A stretch of DNA of 64,000 nucleotides from Synechococcus sp. WH 8016 (GTDB lineage Bacteria > Cyanobacteriota > Cyanobacteriia > PCC-6307 > Cyanobiaceae). A model generated the notes under the pieces. The model saw only the letters and a list, made by a program, of their open reading frames with translations. It was not told the DNA's origin and made no database searches. Shown one piece after another: positions 45,191 through 57,842 of this stretch. The DNA is taken from the NCBI RefSeq assembly GCF_000230675.1, contig NZ_AGIK01000006.1:62001-126000 (forward strand), written 5' to 3'. The position numbers and the translations under genes were made by a program. The stretch's first letter is position 1. Each line of letters begins with the position of its first letter.

Positions 45191-45771
45191 TGCGCAGGGA
45201 TTTCCTCGCCCCATGTTTTGGTGCGTAAAAACCGAAACTCGCCCGCGATGGATCCCCAGCAGCGTTCATGGGTGACCGGGTCATGCCCTCGGTCGAGTGT
45301 TTCTAAAGCATCACCTTTGAGATGAAAGGTGCTGACTAAAACCGTGTCTTTCCCATCGCGTCGCACGATGCATTGGCATCCCGGTTCCATTTCACCGCGG
45401 TAGCCGCCATCAACCTCTGTGACTTGGTAATGGCATTGATCCATGGAGATCAGATCCTTGTCTTGAATTTGTCCTCGACAATCTGGATCAAACGTCGCTT
45501 CTGCAAAGCGATCCGGGTCCAGGAAGGTGTGGTTCCAGAGCTTGATCACTCCTGGGGATCGTTCTTCTGCTCTGATGACCCTTAAGCGGTAGGGATGGCT
45601 GGGATCTACGGCATAGGTCTGCTCCAGCAAAATCGATCCAGGTTGTAAGTGGAGGAGAGGTGTGTAGCGCAGAAAGATGTGAGCAAAAAAAGGCGGATTT
45701 TCGAATGCCTGCTCTTGGTTGCTGTATTCACCACAAATCTGCTGAACAAAACGGCGTACGGATGGCGTCAT
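45181..45771 (-). CDS. rpcT: T-type bilin lyase (CpcT/RpcT-like)
   Basis: A 196-aa CpcT/CpeT-family lyase. Conserved parts: ICGEYSNQEQAFENPPFFAHIFLRYTPL, LLEQTYAVDPSHPYRLRVIRAEE, a cysteine-containing FDPDCRGQIQDKDLISMDQCHYQ, and GEMEPGCQCIVRRDGKDTVLVS. CpcT attaches bilin at the beta-chain Cys-153 of phycocyanin, and its place next to rpcBA supports that target. A second T-type gene, cpeT, lies at 58793-59398. Confidence 0.87.
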   Translation of the reverse strand: MTPSVRRFVQQICGEYSNQEQAFENPPFFAHIFLRYTPLLHLQPGSILLEQTYAVDPSHPYRLRVIRAEERSPGVIKLWNHTFLDPDRFAEATFDPDCRGQIQDKDLISMDQCHYQVTEVDGGYRGEMEPGCQCIVRRDGKDTVLVSTFHLKGDALETLDRGHDPVTHERCWGSIAGEFRFLRTKTWGEEIPAQWT

Positions 45772-45797
45772 GTTCCGCTTTTAGGAGTTGGTTGACA

Positions 45798-45830
45798 ATA
45801 AAAAAGAGCCCCTGGATGGGGGCCCCTTTT
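45798..45830 (-). terminator. rpcBA terminator
   Basis: Minus strand: GGGCCCC, loop CATCCA, GGGGCTC and then six T. A seven-pair GC-rich stem just after the rpcA stop and before rpcT. It should end or strongly reduce read-through of the abundant rpcBA message into the lyase genes. Confidence 0.8.
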
Positions 45831-45857
45831 GACCAAAAACTCTTGGATTGATTTAGA

Positions 45858-46346
45858 TCAGATCAGAGCGTTAATGGCGTAGTCGATGTAGCTGTTGGCT
45901 TCAGTGCCGGCATTGCCAGACAGACCGTGGTTGGCCTTGATGTACTTAAGGGCTTCCACATACCAGGATGGAGAAAGCTCAAAGGTGCGGTTGATCTCAT
46001 CGAGACCAGCGATCAGGTAATCGTCCATGGGGCCTGTGCCACCAGCCACCAGGCAGTAGGTGATCATGCGCAAGTAGTAACCGATATCACGGGCACACTT
46101 GGCTTTGCCTTCAGTGGTGGTGGAGTAGTTCGAACCCTGCATCTGAGTGGTGTAGGGGAACTTGGTGTAAACGGCTTGAGCGGCACCGTTCACCAAGGAG
46201 TCAGCCTTGGCGGTGAGACCTTTGGCAGCCTCGAGGCTGGCTTTGGCGCGATTGAAACGGCCAGAAGCAGCCTGAACTTCAGTGTTGCTGAGGAAGCGGC
46301 CTTGTGAATCGGCTGCTGCTACAGCTTCGGTGAGGGGAGTTTTCAT
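45858..46346 (-). CDS. rpcA: Phycocyanin alpha subunit
   Basis: A 162-aa globin-like phycobiliprotein starting [20 protein letters not shown]. The bilin-binding Cys-84 is in [34 protein letters not shown] and the end [14 protein letters not shown] are typical of phycocyanin alpha. It pairs with RpcB in the disc nearest the core. Named rpc rather than cpc on the basis of the marine context. Confidence 0.95.
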   Translation of the reverse strand: MKTPLTEAVAAADSQGRFLSNTEVQAASGRFNRAKASLEAAKGLTAKADSLVNGAAQAVYTKFPYTTQMQGSNYSTTTEGKAKCARDIGYYLRMITYCLVAGGTGPMDDYLIAGLDEINRTFELSPSWYVEALKYIKANHGLSGNAGTEANSYIDYAINALI

Positions 46347-46386
46347 TGTTGAAAAGGGATTGAATCGTCGAGTCGGCTATGCCTGA

Positions 46387-46905
46387 TCAGGCCACTGCAG
46401 CAGCAGCGCGGTCGAAATAGGTGCCGATTTCACTGGAGAGGGAAGAGCAATCACCTGAGGAGATGCCGGCTTTGTCGTTGACGATTGCCAGGGCAGCTTC
46501 TTTCATCAAGTTGACGCCAGCTGCAACGGAGGCGCCTGGTGTGCCCAAAGCCAAGTAGGTCTCGCGCAGACCGTTCAGGCAACGATCATCAAGGACAGAA
46601 GCGTCACCTGTGAATGCTGAGTAGGTGACGTAGCGCAGGATGATCTCCATGTCGCGAAGGCAAGCAGCCATGCGACGACTGGTGTAAGCATTGCCACCAG
46701 GAGCGATCAATGCAGGCTGCTGAGCAAACAGCTGGCGAGCAGCGTTGGCAACGATTGTGGAAGCGTTGCTGGAGAGACGACTCACAGAGTCGAGTCGCTT
46801 GTCGCTGTCGGAAACCATTGCCGACAGGGCATCGATTTCGCTGGAACTGATGAACTGGCCCCGGGCATCGGCCTGGGCGACAACCTTAGTGAAGGCGTCG
46901 AACAT
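46387..46905 (-). CDS. rpcB: Phycocyanin beta subunit
   Basis: A 172-aa beta subunit starting [20 protein letters not shown]. Bilin sites Cys-82 ([15 protein letters not shown]) and Cys-153 ([13 protein letters not shown]) are both present. [14 protein letters not shown] has the methylated Asn position of phycobiliproteins in the conserved loop (SGGNAY-like PGGNAY at about 70-74). It is cotranscribed with rpcA after 40 bases. Promoter expected in the gap to pebB. Confidence 0.95.
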   Translation of the reverse strand: MFDAFTKVVAQADARGQFISSSEIDALSAMVSDSDKRLDSVSRLSSNASTIVANAARQLFAQQPALIAPGGNAYTSRRMAACLRDMEIILRYVTYSAFTGDASVLDDRCLNGLRETYLALGTPGASVAAGVNLMKEAALAIVNDKAGISSGDCSSLSSEIGTYFDRAAAAVA

Positions 46906-47089
46906 GGGAGAACTCCTTGGAACTGTCTGGAGGGGAAAAAGTCTTCAGACCTGGATGAGGACGGCACGGAAGCTGTGCCCATCCCGTCGGAACTGATTCT
47001 GACTAAAGAGGCTTGTCGCCCCCGACAGCTGTTCATAATGTTTAACTCCCCAGGTGGCAGAGGCCATCTGCCCAGGGCGTTTTCTCCCC

Positions 47090-49245
<2,156 letters not shown>

Positions 49246-49246
<1 letters not shown>

Positions 49247-49464
49247 TAATTGGAGGCTTTCACCGTTCGAACTTGTTCTTCGAGTTGATGAAGGATTTGG
49301 GTGAGACGTTGAAGCTCTGGGTGCTCCGCAATGGAGGCATCGATGCGTTTCTGAGGGAGTTTGAGCTTTTGACCCATGCCAATCACATCTTTGCGTAGCC
49401 GTTCCATGTAGGCCGTGAGCTCTTCAATCGACTCTTGAAGTTCGCTCAAAGATGATTCAGCCAT
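49246..49464 (-). CDS. Small coiled-coil protein of the phycobilisome region
   Basis: A 72-aa protein of unknown function, almost wholly helical and charged (LSELQESIEELTAYMERLRKDV, then QLEEQVRTVKASN), suggesting a coiled coil. Its TAA overlaps the cpeU-like ATG by one base (TAATG), so the two are coupled. Possibly a marine-Synechococcus-specific phycobilisome gene; no function can be read from sequence. Confidence 0.7.
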
Positions 49465-50357
<893 letters not shown>

Positions 50358-50398
50358 GTCATCCGGTTTTTCTTTTTTTAACGCAAACCTCCATCTAA

Positions 50399-50905
<507 letters not shown>

Positions 50906-50935
50906 AGACGTTGGTTTAGGTCCTTAAACGGAACG

Positions 50936-50963
50936 AAAGGAGGCCAATTGGCCTCCTTTTTTT
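50936..50963 (+). terminator. cpeBA terminator
   Basis: AAAGGAGGCC AATT GGCCTCCTTT forms a perfect stem followed by a T-run (seven T in all). It lies 31 bases after the cpeA stop. The A-run at the 5' side also makes it potentially bidirectional. Confidence 0.9.
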
Positions 50964-51061
50964 ATGCCACTTCCCAAGCTAGCGATGAAGTGGATTGGTT
51001 TTCTAGTAGATTTATAGGGACGATTTGATGGGTTTCAAGCGTCTTTCATTGCTTTGATTTC

Positions 51062-51676
51062 ATGGCTTCTTCGAATGACCAGCGTCGTGAATTGGATGAT
51101 CTCTTCGCTGATCTAGCCCATCCCAATCCGAGGATTCAGCAAGAGGCTTATACAGCAATGGTTGATGATTGGCCGGAAGAATCTGTTCCACGCTTGTTGT
51201 CTTTACTCGATCAACCAGATGTTTCTTTGCGCCGCGCCGCGGTGCGTGGTTTAGGTGCTTTTGGAGTGTCGACTCTGCACCCCCTAGCTGACTTGTTTGC
51301 TCAGAGCACCGATGCAACGGTGCGGGCAAGTTGTGTGAAAGCCTATGCGCAGATCGCTTCAAACTATCCAGAGCAAGACTTCAGCTCCGAGGCGATGTCT
51401 CTCTTAGAAGTTGCTCTCGATGATGCCTCGCCAGTTGTTTCTCAGTCTGCCGTGATGGCATTGGGCCAAGTGGGCACGCAAGCACTCCCTCTTTTGATTC
51501 GCATTTGTAAGGGTGGCAATATTGCTCATATTCAGTCTGCAGCGATGGCATTAGCAGAAATTCCAGATCCTGCGGCGGAACAGTGCTTAAGAGACATTTT
51601 GGCTGACCCTGAAACAGATCCACTCTCGCGTGAGACCGTCGATGCTTCTTTAAGTCGGATGATTGGCCAAAGGTAA
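51062..51676 (+). CDS. cpeZ: CpeZ, HEAT-repeat chaperone-like protein for phycoerythrin
   Basis: A 204-aa E/F-clan protein. In Fremyella, CpeZ assists CpeY and stabilises phycoerythrin. HEAT units are evident: DDLFADLAHPNPRIQQEAYTAMVDDWPEESVPRLL, LLDQPDVSLRRAAVRGLGAFG, ATVRASCVKAYAQI and ASPVVSQSAVMALGQVG. Length and context next to cpeBA fit CpeZ. It is plus-strand downstream of the cpeBA terminator, so it needs its own promoter or read-through. Confidence 0.82.
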   Translation: MASSNDQRRELDDLFADLAHPNPRIQQEAYTAMVDDWPEESVPRLLSLLDQPDVSLRRAAVRGLGAFGVSTLHPLADLFAQSTDATVRASCVKAYAQIASNYPEQDFSSEAMSLLEVALDDASPVVSQSAVMALGQVGTQALPLLIRICKGGNIAHIQSAAMALAEIPDPAAEQCLRDILADPETDPLSRETVDASLSRMIGQR

Positions 51677-51713
51677 TGCCAGGGGAAGATGATCGCTGAG
51701 GCTTGGCAATCGA

Positions 51714-52640
51714 TTAATCATTTTCGTCGCGAGATAGTTGATTGATTGCAAGGTTGAAAATGGTAATCACGCTGCTGTCTTGTTCCTGCTCAAGTTCTGT
51801 GCGAAGTCTCGAGATCACCTGCGGATCCCTAAGTTTCATGAGTGAAAGTGCTGCATTCTTTCGTACTTGAGCATCTTGATCGCGCAACATTGGTAGTAGG
51901 AGTGGGGCTCCCCAGTTGGTGTCATGAAGCTTCCCTAGCAATGTGGTTGCCTCGGCTCGAACCTCTTCTTCTGGATCCTTCAGGGCATTTTGCAGAAGTT
52001 CACGGGCGTCAAGATCGTCAAGTTGTTGGATCTGATCACCCAGTGCTGCAATGGCGGCTGTTCTCACTTGTGCATGTTCTGAACAGGCTGCTTTGCGCAG
52101 GGCTTCTGGTGCTTTTGCTCCCACAAAAGACAACCCCCAACTCGCTAGTCCAATTTGCATTTGACTGCTTTTAGGGTTGATGAGCACATCAAGAAGGCCA
52201 TCAACCGACGCTGCACCAATGCATGCCATGGCACCCACTGCAGACCCTTGGACGACAGGATCTGGATCCTCCAATAGAGCTTCAAGGAGATCGGGTAGTG
52301 CTTTCACGTCATTAATTAACGTCAGCGTTTTGGCAGCAGCTCGACGAACGGTGACGTTTTCGTGCCGTCGCATCGCAATGCAAAGTGAGGGCACGGCAGC
52401 GCTGCCGACCGCACCCAAACTTTCCGCAAAAGTAAGTCGTAATAAGCCACGTTTATCACCTAATCCAGCCACCATTTTTTCGATGGCATCACTGTCGCCT
52501 GCAGGTATTTCTCCTTGGCGCAACTGTTGCTTAAGTCCTTCGGCAAGCTGCGCTGCTTCTTCTCCACTCAGTTGGATTTGATCAGAGCTATTGGGCTGAG
52601 CTGAAGGGTGTGACACTGGAGGATGAACGCGATAGTCCAT
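51714..52640 (-). CDS. cpeF: CpeF (MpeV-type) bilin lyase
   Basis: A 308-aa HEAT-repeat lyase. CpeF (called MpeV in early marine Synechococcus work) attaches the doubly linked phycoerythrobilin at Cys-50/61 of the beta chain. Repeats are clear, e.g. KRGLLRLTFAESLGAVGSAAVPSLCIAM, NVTVRRAAAKTLTLIND, DPDPVVQGSAVGAMACIG and EEVRAEATTLLGKL. The N-terminus (1-30) is Pro/Ser-rich. It is convergent with cpeZ and divergent from the unknown gene at 52688. Confidence 0.75.
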   Translation of the reverse strand: MDYRVHPPVSHPSAQPNSSDQIQLSGEEAAQLAEGLKQQLRQGEIPAGDSDAIEKMVAGLGDKRGLLRLTFAESLGAVGSAAVPSLCIAMRRHENVTVRRAAAKTLTLINDVKALPDLLEALLEDPDPVVQGSAVGAMACIGAASVDGLLDVLINPKSSQMQIGLASWGLSFVGAKAPEALRKAACSEHAQVRTAAIAALGDQIQQLDDLDARELLQNALKDPEEEVRAEATTLLGKLHDTNWGAPLLLPMLRDQDAQVRKNAALSLMKLRDPQVISRLRTELEQEQDSSVITIFNLAINQLSRDEND

Positions 52641-52687
52641 TATCGACCTCGTTCGATCGCTATGGTCATGAAAGCAACGAGATTTGT

Positions 52688-53122
52688 GTGACCAGCTACG
52701 TTCTCTCTCACAATCTTCAAGTCCAAGATTCTTCTGTTCCTGCCCTTGGCTTCGAGGAGCTTGCGATTGCTTTAAAGAATGAAGACGCCTCCTTCACCTC
52801 GGTAGAGGCGTTAACACATCCTCATTGGAAGTTAAAAATCGAATCTTCTCTCGATCCTGAGACGTTTGGAAAACGTCTCAGCTCGTCTTGGCGTGCTGTT
52901 CGAAAAAGCATGGGTCATGGCACGAACCATGCTGTGATGGCTTTGGGCGGCCGCAAAGACAGCCCCGGCAATCCCGGTGCCCCCCTTCAGGAAGGAGGCT
53001 GGGGGGTTGATGTTGTTGAGACCAACGACTCTGATGCGTTTTTAATCGCAATCAATTGGAGTGGGTTGATCTCGGGGCGCCCTGCGGATGGGGTGATTCA
53101 GGTGATTGATCAGCAGGGTTGA
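52688..53122 (+). CDS. Unknown phycobilisome-region protein
   Basis: A 144-aa protein, start GTG (VTSYVLSHNLQVQDSSVPAL). I do not recognise a domain; it is mostly helical in the first half (LGFEELAIALKNEDASFTSVEAL), then has a Gly-rich stretch (MALGGRKDSPGNPGAPLQEG) and ends WGVDVVETNDSDAFLIAINWSG. An upstream in-frame ATG at 52610 would overlap cpeF. It lies convergent to the CpcD-like small gene. Likely a conserved but uncharacterised marine Synechococcus gene. Confidence 0.65.
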   Translation: MTSYVLSHNLQVQDSSVPALGFEELAIALKNEDASFTSVEALTHPHWKLKIESSLDPETFGKRLSSSWRAVRKSMGHGTNHAVMALGGRKDSPGNPGAPLQEGGWGVDVVETNDSDAFLIAINWSGLISGRPADGVIQVIDQQG

Positions 53123-53137
53123 TCAGTCGCTTGTTCT

Positions 53138-53431
53138 TTAGTTTCGGCGCTTACGACCAGATCGCTTGGACGAGTTATTGCTGGAAGTCTCAGCCTTGTC
53201 CGCTTTGGAAGAAGCTGCCTTCTTTTGGGGCGTCTCTCCTCCGAGGCCTGATCCTGCGGATGCGCCGAAGCCCATGTCGATTGATTCGATTAAAAGGCCT
53301 TTGCTATGCATTGCCTGGATTGTCCTTGCAAGATGCTGGAGCGGAACTCTGATCACCTGTTGAGAGGAAAGACGAGAGCCCTGCTCAATCGTGGTTTTCA
53401 CTAAGACGGAAGAAGACTGTGTAGGGCCCAT
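53138..53431 (-). CDS. Small CpcD-domain-like protein with basic tail
   Basis: A 97-aa protein. Residues 18-52 (GSRLSSQQVIRVPLQHLARTIQAMHSKGLLIESID) follow the CpcD/rod-cap linker pattern (aromatic/basic, VP, then xxMxxIxxxGGxIxSI). The tail is Lys/Ser/Arg-rich and probably disordered, ending RSGRKRRN. CpcD domains cap or terminate rods and also occur in FNR. It could cap a rod or bind the phycobilisome core; the function is inferred from similarity only. Confidence 0.62.
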   Translation of the reverse strand: MGPTQSSSVLVKTTIEQGSRLSSQQVIRVPLQHLARTIQAMHSKGLLIESIDMGFGASAGSGLGGETPQKKAASSKADKAETSSNNSSKRSGRKRRN

Positions 53432-53577
53432 GTGTGCGAATCGAACCTTTCACTAGCCTCTCGCAGTTTTTTCCTTTGGCGAGAGTTGCTTAATTTTCGT
53501 TAGAGATTGATTTTGGCCCTCGCATGTCTCAGCATCCTTCAGACTTAGTGGATTAAGACCCAAAGGTGGCGACAGCG

Positions 53578-54894
53578 ATGAGTGGTGCTTTCGACAATAT
53601 CCATCCTGGACTGACGCAGCCTGACGCAATCCGAATGCTGTTGACGCCAATCGATCAGTTGGAGTCGCAGAGCGACCCTTACATGGCGGCTGCGCATCTG
53701 CTCAATTTTCCTGGTCAATCCACGGAGCAGGCATTGTTGGCTCTTGTTGACGATCAGGACCAGTCTCAGCCGAGGCGTCTAGCGCGTCGTAAGGCTGTGG
53801 AAGTTTTAGGCCGCTTGAAATGTCAGGACGCCATCCCTGCAATCGGTCGTTGTTTGAATAGTGATGATCCCTATCTTGTTGAGAATTCAGCATGGGCTCT
53901 CGCTCAACTTGATTGCCAAGTTGATGCATTACACGAAACCATGATTTCGTTGGTGTCCCGTTCTGATCAAAATCAACGTGTCCTAATCCAGAGTTTGGCG
54001 AGTCTTCAAGTGGCCTCTGCTGCTGGGGTGATCGAGCCATTGCAGGACAGTGAAACTCCCGGAGTTCGTGGCGCTGCCATCAGTGCTTGCATCAAGTTGG
54101 GCGCCTCCTGTGATCGTCTCGATGTGCTCCAACAGCATTTTTTGCTGTCAAATCAGATGGATCGGCAGTCTGGAATTCAGGATGCGATTGATTGTGGTGC
54201 TAGAGATTTACTTCCTGCTATTTTGCAGGCCCCAGTGTCTCCCGTGTTCAGAATGCGGGCGCTTCGTGCGCTTTGGCCAGAAGGGGATTTGATCTTTGGT
54301 GAGTTATCGCTGGTTTCAGTTGTGGATGCTCTGCTTAATGATCATCCTAGTGATTTGGAATTGGTCCATGAATATGATCAAGCTCCTACAAATGAATTTC
54401 TGATTCAAGAATTTTTTGGAACGGATTTTAGTCGTTGTTATTTGGCCCTTCAAACTCTCTGTGATCGATCAGCTGTTGAAATATGGCCGCTGCTTCATCA
54501 GCGTTGGACTGAGGAAGCTCATAATGATTATGGTGCACACTATTTTTTTGTAAAGCTGTTTGGAAGTCGTTGTGACTGGCCTAAGGAGGCGTTGCCTGTT
54601 ATTGAACAGATCTTAAATGAAGCAATCTTATCTCAACGTCCGCAATTCATGAAATCGAAGTCTGCTGCAGTCTTGTCAATGTATCGGTTGGGAGTTGGTT
54701 TTGAACAAGAAAGGCTCATTCAACTCTTGTCATCTGATTCGATGCCTTTTTGGGAGGTGAGATATGCTGTTTTGATGCTTTTGTCTGATTCGAAGTTCGA
54801 TTTGGACCGGGACCGTTGCCTTGAATGCTCAGCCGTTGATCCTCATCCTTTTGTTGCCGCTCGAGCCAAGGCGATGACGAGTGATTCTATTTAG
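53578..54894 (+). CDS. cpeY: CpeY bilin lyase (E/F clan)
   Basis: A 438-aa HEAT-repeat lyase. CpeY attaches phycoerythrobilin to Cys-82 of CpeA, helped by CpeZ. Typical opening repeats: AAAHLLNFPGQSTEQALLALVDDQ, RLARRKAVEVLGRLKCQDAIPAIGRCL and DPYLVENSAWALAQL; the C-terminal third includes DYGAHYFFVKLFG. GTG at 53566 is an alternative start four codons earlier. This gene is more AT-rich than the neighbouring phycobiliprotein genes. Confidence 0.8.
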   Translation: MSGAFDNIHPGLTQPDAIRMLLTPIDQLESQSDPYMAAAHLLNFPGQSTEQALLALVDDQDQSQPRRLARRKAVEVLGRLKCQDAIPAIGRCLNSDDPYLVENSAWALAQLDCQVDALHETMISLVSRSDQNQRVLIQSLASLQVASAAGVIEPLQDSETPGVRGAAISACIKLGASCDRLDVLQQHFLLSNQMDRQSGIQDAIDCGARDLLPAILQAPVSPVFRMRALRALWPEGDLIFGELSLVSVVDALLNDHPSDLELVHEYDQAPTNEFLIQEFFGTDFSRCYLALQTLCDRSAVEIWPLLHQRWTEEAHNDYGAHYFFVKLFGSRCDWPKEALPVIEQILNEAILSQRPQFMKSKSAAVLSMYRLGVGFEQERLIQLLSSDSMPFWEVRYAVLMLLSDSKFDLDRDRCLECSAVDPHPFVAARAKAMTSDSI

Positions 54895-54922
54895 CAGTGG
54901 TGATTGCTTTCCTTTTAAACAT

Positions 54923-54948
54923 AAAAAAGGGGCGAAATGATTCGCCCC
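54923..54948 (-). terminator. mpeBA terminator
   Basis: On the minus strand GGGGCGAA, TCAT, TTCGCCCC is followed by TTTTTT. An eight-pair stem 33 bases after the mpeA stop; it should end the mpeBA transcript, and it faces the convergent cpeY gene. Confidence 0.88.
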
Positions 54949-54980
54949 AAGTCGTTATGGATGAAAAACTCGGCTGAGAA

Positions 54981-55478
54981 TCAGGCGAGTGAATTGATCA
55001 CATAGTCAAGTGCACCGTTGTACTCGGTGAGAGCCTGGGGGCTCAGGTCACGAGGGGCACAACCGTCGTTACGCATGTGGGTGAAACCAGCAACGTAGGT
55101 GCCGGGGTCGATGCTGAGGGCCTTGTAAACCTCGCGCTGACCATTGATAGCCAGTTCGTCGAGAGGGCCTGTGCCGCCGACAACCAAGGAGTAGTTGATG
55201 AGACGGAGGTAGTGCACGAAATCGCGCTTGCACTTCTCTTTGCCTTCAGTCGCGCACTGGCGAGGCTGGCGGCCGGTGGCGCCGTTGGGGTACTGGGTGT
55301 ACACAGCGTCAACAGCACGCTGAGCAATCGCATCGTAGTTCTGAGCGATTTTTTCAGCAGCCTCGAGACGGGCAGCAGCGCGTTGCAGGGAACCCTGTAC
55401 AGCTTCCAGGTCAGAGCTGGTAGGGAAGCGAGATCCGCTGTCAGCGGATCCGATGGCGGTGGTCAGGACAGACTTCAT
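54981..55478 (-). CDS. mpeA: Phycoerythrin II alpha subunit
   Basis: A 165-aa class II phycoerythrin alpha chain, specific to marine Synechococcus. It has three bilin cysteines, Cys-75 ([13 protein letters not shown]), Cys-83 ([13 protein letters not shown]) and Cys-140 ([12 protein letters not shown]), against two in CpeA; the extra Cys-75 is the mark of PE-II. It starts [20 protein letters not shown]. Confidence 0.95.
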   Translation of the reverse strand: MKSVLTTAIGSADSGSRFPTSSDLEAVQGSLQRAAARLEAAEKIAQNYDAIAQRAVDAVYTQYPNGATGRQPRQCATEGKEKCKRDFVHYLRLINYSLVVGGTGPLDELAINGQREVYKALSIDPGTYVAGFTHMRNDGCAPRDLSPQALTEYNGALDYVINSLA

Positions 55479-55519
55479 TGATTTTAGAGATGTGTTTGGT
55501 TGAAAATCTCAGATGAGCT

Positions 55520-56104
<585 letters not shown>

Positions 56105-56202
56105 TCACCCCGGAACCGTAACTTCATCTGCCAGCTAGAAATCATTCCCCTCTGGCTTCTCAATACAAGTTTGCACTTAAAATATGAAGAAACTATGAAG
56201 CC

Positions 56203-57411
56203 TCAGCCCATTTTCTCCAAGACCTGAGTACACGACCATCTCAAGGGCTCCCAGGGATGGGTCTCTGCAAGCTCTTTGAGAAGAGGTTTTTGGTCATCGA
56301 GTTGAAGACGAAGGCAACTCCATGCGGCCGCAATTCTTGATTTTGAGTACTGAGGACCGGTTTCTTGCAGGGCTCGTCTCACCAGGTTGCTGCGTTCCTG
56401 CAGCTCGAGTAGGCCAACGCAGCTGGCCAGGAGATAGTGCACTCCATAGTCGCTTCCCTGGTTCTCCTCAAGATCGTCGATGAGAGCCAGGCGTTCCGTC
56501 GCTGGCATCTCGCACAAGGCTTTGGCGGCTTCGTATTGACGCGCCTCGTCGCGGTGTTGAAGTCCAGCCCGTATCGCTTCTGCTTCTGAGGGGATCGGAG
56601 AGGGGTTGGCGAGAGCAAGCGTGCGCGGATCATCCCTCAGGAGCGTTTCAAGCAAGGCGTCTGAATGGGTTTTGTTGATGTCTTCTCTGTTGCCTTCGGT
56701 TTGGGCTTTGGTAATGAGGAAGGCGCTTTTGGCCCGTAGCGGCATCGAAACAGGACAGCGGGTGAGCGCTTCTAAGGCCGCCAAGTGTTGAGCATCGCCT
56801 AAATCAATGACTGCCGCTCTGCGTCGTCCTGGATTGGTGTCTTGTAATTGACTCAGCAGTGGCCTCAAGCTTTCGTCTCGATTGGTTAGCCGTAGGGCAT
56901 GGGCGTGGGCCGCTCCTGCGACTAAAGGATTTAAATCTCCGCGCAGTTCCGCAATCTCATCGTTGCTATCTGGAAGGTTCAGACGCGTAAAGGCTTGAAT
57001 AACGGCCCGCTTTTGGTTGTCAGGACCGTTCAGTGCAGTCAGTAATTGCTGCTGCTGGGTTTCGGTGAGTGATGCGCCAATGCGTGCAATGGAATCAACA
57101 GCGTTAACGACCGTTGGTTCATCTTGATCAGTCAGAGCCTCAATCAAGACAGGGAGAGCCGTCTTTTGTTTTCGTCTGCCCAGAGCTTCAAGAGCTTTTC
57201 GTCGGGTGATTCGTTCATAGAGGTCATCGCTTTCCTTTGATGCAACCTCAATCAATCGGTCAAGAGACTGTTGCGATGTGCAGGCTCCTAGGCGTGAGGC
57301 AGCTAAGTACTTAACACCGGGATTATCGAGTTGGCTTGGATCAGTAATAATGAGATTGAGAGCATTCTCCTCACTCATTCCCGAAAATAATGTGTCAAAG
57401 CGCTCACTCAT
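56203..57411 (-). CDS. mpeY: MpeY/MpeQ-type bilin lyase for phycoerythrin II
   Basis: A 402-aa HEAT-repeat lyase of the CpeY/MpeY/MpeZ group, upstream of mpeBA. MpeY attaches phycoerythrobilin to MpeA Cys-83; the paralogue MpeQ is a lyase-isomerase that gives phycourobilin. Repeats: GVKYLAASRLGACTSQQSLDRLIEV, YERITRRKALEALGRRKQKTALPVLIEAL and EPTVVNAVDSIARIG, with DYGVHYLLASCVGLL near 340. MpeY is preferred over MpeQ because split rpcE-rpcF genes tend to co-occur with it; sequence alone does not settle this. Confidence 0.7.
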   Translation of the reverse strand: MSERFDTLFSGMSEENALNLIITDPSQLDNPGVKYLAASRLGACTSQQSLDRLIEVASKESDDLYERITRRKALEALGRRKQKTALPVLIEALTDQDEPTVVNAVDSIARIGASLTETQQQQLLTALNGPDNQKRAVIQAFTRLNLPDSNDEIAELRGDLNPLVAGAAHAHALRLTNRDESLRPLLSQLQDTNPGRRRAAVIDLGDAQHLAALEALTRCPVSMPLRAKSAFLITKAQTEGNREDINKTHSDALLETLLRDDPRTLALANPSPIPSEAEAIRAGLQHRDEARQYEAAKALCEMPATERLALIDDLEENQGSDYGVHYLLASCVGLLELQERSNLVRRALQETGPQYSKSRIAAAWSCLRLQLDDQKPLLKELAETHPWEPLRWSCTQVLEKMG

Positions 57412-57528
57412 TGCCTACAGGGAAGAATGGGATTTTGATGCCGGCACTTGTCTTAATGCCCGACGAGGCCAGAGCCTTTGGCTCGGGTTGATCCTTTTCT
57501 CTATAGTAGGGGTCAGCCTCATTGGTGA

Positions 57529-57840
57529 ATGAATGTGACGTCCGCATCTTCTGCATTGAGCGAGATCAACCGCTTTGTCAAAGCATTTGATTTGGATGAT
57601 GCTCTGAATACTATTTCCAGTATCGAGGATCTCAAAAAACTTCTCGTGGATTTTGATAGCCCGCTTTCCGGATCGTTAATCCCCCTTGAGCAGGCAACGC
57701 GGACCCCAAAGATTCTTGTTGACTCTGGTACAACTCAGCTGGGAATCCGATGGAGAACGCTTCAGTGTCCTGGTGGGCCTATTGTTCTACAAATGATTTG
57801 CGAAAAAGTTAATTTTGCCCTTTGGATTGAGGAGTGTTGA
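57529..57840 (+). CDS. Unknown 103-aa phycobilisome-region protein
   Basis: A small protein I do not recognise. Helical N-terminal half (LSEINRFVKAFDLDDALNTI, then SIEDLKKLLVDFD), followed by a beta-rich part (GTTQLGIRWRTLQCPGGPIVLQMI) and one C-terminal Cys. Divergent from mpeY and followed within three bases by the Nif11-like gene, so the two are a probable operon. Confidence 0.65.
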   Translation: MNVTSASSALSEINRFVKAFDLDDALNTISSIEDLKKLLVDFDSPLSGSLIPLEQATRTPKILVDSGTTQLGIRWRTLQCPGGPIVLQMICEKVNFALWIEEC

Positions 57841-57842
57841 GT

